Assembly: GCA_036351575.1 (NCBI GenBank)
Contig: JAZBPJ010000036.1
Location: 1 to 21,951 of the forward strand
Direction: 5' to 3'
Length of the DNA: 21,951 bases
Source of the DNA: JABDPF01 sp036351575
GTDB lineage: Bacteria > Pseudomonadota > Gammaproteobacteria > Xanthomonadales > SZUA-36
Part shown: positions 20,991 to 21,951 of the stretch, one piece after another
Numbering within the stretch: position 1 is the stretch's first letter
How the letters are laid out: every line of letters begins with the position of its first letter
Position numbers and translations under genes: made by a program
The notes under the pieces: generated by a model
Seen by the model: only the letters and a program-made list of their open reading frames with translations
What the model was told of the DNA's origin: nothing
Database searches by the model: none

Positions 20991-21950
20991 ATGAACTATC
21001 GACATCTTGGCCGCAGCGGCATCCAGGTCAGCGAGCTGTCATTCGGCTCCTGGGTCACTTTTCACAACCAGGCCGATACCGGCCTGGCCGTCGACATGCT
21101 GGCGGCCGCGCGCGAGGCGGGCGTCAATTTCTTTGACAACGCCGAGATCTACGCCGGCGGCAAATCAGAGGAAATCATGGGCGCCGCGCTGCGCGAACTG
21201 GGCTGGCGGCGGGGCAGCTACCTGGTCTCGACCAAGCTCTTCTGGGGCCTGAACGACGGCCCCAACGAGAAGAACACGCTGAACCGCAAATACCTGCTTG
21301 CATCCATAGAGGGTTCGCTGGAACGGCTGGGGCTGGATTACGTCGACCTGCTCTACTGCCACCGCCCGGACCCCGGAACGCCGATCGAGGAAACGGTCTG
21401 GGCCATGCACGACATCGTCGGGCGCGGCCAGGCGCTGTACTGGGGGACTTCCGAGTGGGAAGCGGACGATATCCTTGACGCGATCGACATCGCCGAGCGC
21501 CATCACCTGCGCAAACCGGTCGTCGAGCAGCCCGTCTACAACCTGCTCGAACAGCACCGCTTCGGACCGGCCTACCGCGCCGTTTACGAAGACCGCGGTT
21601 ACGGCTCCACCACCTGGAGCCCGCTGGCTTCCGGGCTGCTCACCGGCAAGTACCGGGACGGCATCCCGGCGGGAAGCCGCGGCCAGCTCTCCGGCTACGA
21701 ATTCCTGCAAAAGGAACTGACCGACCCCGATCGGCTCGCAAAGGTCGACGCGCTGCGGCCGCTGGCCGAACAGATGGGCGCCACGCTGGCCCAGTTCTCG
21801 CTGGCCTGGTGCCTGCAGAACCCGCACGTCAGCACCGTGATCACCGGCGCCAGCCGCGTGGAGCAGGTCGAGGAAAACATGAAGGCCATGGATTTCGTCG
21901 ACGCCTTCACGCCGGAACTGATGGCTGAAATCGGGCAGATCTGCAGCTGA
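20991..21950 (+). CDS. Aldo/keto reductase (Kv-beta/AKR6-like)
   Basis: A 319-residue NADPH-dependent (beta/alpha)8-barrel oxidoreductase reducing aldehydes or ketones, with unknown substrate. The catalytic tetrad is complete: Asp49 and Tyr54 in FFDNAEIYAGGKSEEIMG (47-64), Lys82 in STKLFWG and His124 in LLYCHRP. The C-terminal cofactor region VITGASRVEQVEENMKAM is typical. MNYRHLGRSGIQVSELSFGSW is the canonical start of the family, so ATG 20991 is secure even though no Shine-Dalgarno precedes it. A poor -10 match (TAAACT, 20979-20984) lies so close that the transcript may be leaderless. It lies 148 nt after folM and may be a separate unit. It is complete, ending one base before the window edge. 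Confidence 0.93.
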   Translation: MNYRHLGRSGIQVSELSFGSWVTFHNQADTGLAVDMLAAAREAGVNFFDNAEIYAGGKSEEIMGAALRELGWRRGSYLVSTKLFWGLNDGPNEKNTLNRKYLLASIEGSLERLGLDYVDLLYCHRPDPGTPIEETVWAMHDIVGRGQALYWGTSEWEADDILDAIDIAERHHLRKPVVEQPVYNLLEQHRFGPAYRAVYEDRGYGSTTWSPLASGLLTGKYRDGIPAGSRGQLSGYEFLQKELTDPDRLAKVDALRPLAEQMGATLAQFSLAWCLQNPHVSTVITGASRVEQVEENMKAMDFVDAFTPELMAEIGQICS

Positions 21951-21951
21951 A

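Overview
The window is a GC-rich, densely coded bacterial chromosome segment, most likely from a gammaproteobacterium. The FolX, FolE and FolM proteins resemble the Escherichia coli proteins along their whole length, and there is an MltF-type transglycosylase, a MAPEG protein and a TonB-dependent receptor of the kind common in marine or sediment gammaproteobacteria. I cannot fix the genus. No rRNA, tRNA, CRISPR array, transposase or phage gene is visible.

Layout. 1-69 is the 3' end of a membrane-anchored protein, followed by a strong terminator. 222-2193 (+) holds an MltF-like lytic transglycosylase lipoprotein and a MAPEG membrane protein. 2213-2411 holds two copies of a hairpin-forming intergenic repeat between convergent genes. 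2439-8894 (-) is a tight seven-gene operon: TetR regulator, KAS III-like enzyme, acyl-CoA ligase, alpha/beta hydrolase, secreted PHB-depolymerase-like esterase, MaoC hydratase and classical SDR. Junctions are mostly ATGA overlaps or gaps of 0-2 nt, with 24 nt after the regulator. Divergent from it, 9017-13316 (+) encodes a TonB-dependent receptor, a small membrane protein and a sodium:solute symporter. Together these look like one import-and-catabolism locus for an ester or polyester (possibly polyhydroxyalkanoate-derived) substrate. This reading is an inference.

13490-15254 (+) is a secreted choice-of-anchor-I/beta-propeller protein preceded by a convincing PhoB-box-like array placed correctly against a -10 box. 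It ends in a strong terminator facing the next, convergent operon.

15317-18831 (-) encodes a bicupin (ChrR-type cupins), a DUF3429 membrane protein and an 801-residue fusion of a class II photolyase with a renalase-like FAD oxidoreductase. It diverges from 19006-20842 (+), folX-folE-folM, the tetrahydromonapterin pathway. The shared 174-nt intergenic region contains a striking AT-rich block with direct and inverted TTGTA repeats. I read this as a light/oxidative-stress regulon that couples flavoprotein photorepair to pterin synthesis. An aldo/keto reductase (20991-21950) closes the window.

The most unusual items are the KAS III-like enzyme with a rearranged active site in an apparently catabolic operon, the photolyase-oxidoreductase fusion next to a pterin operon, and the probable PhoB-controlled secreted propeller.
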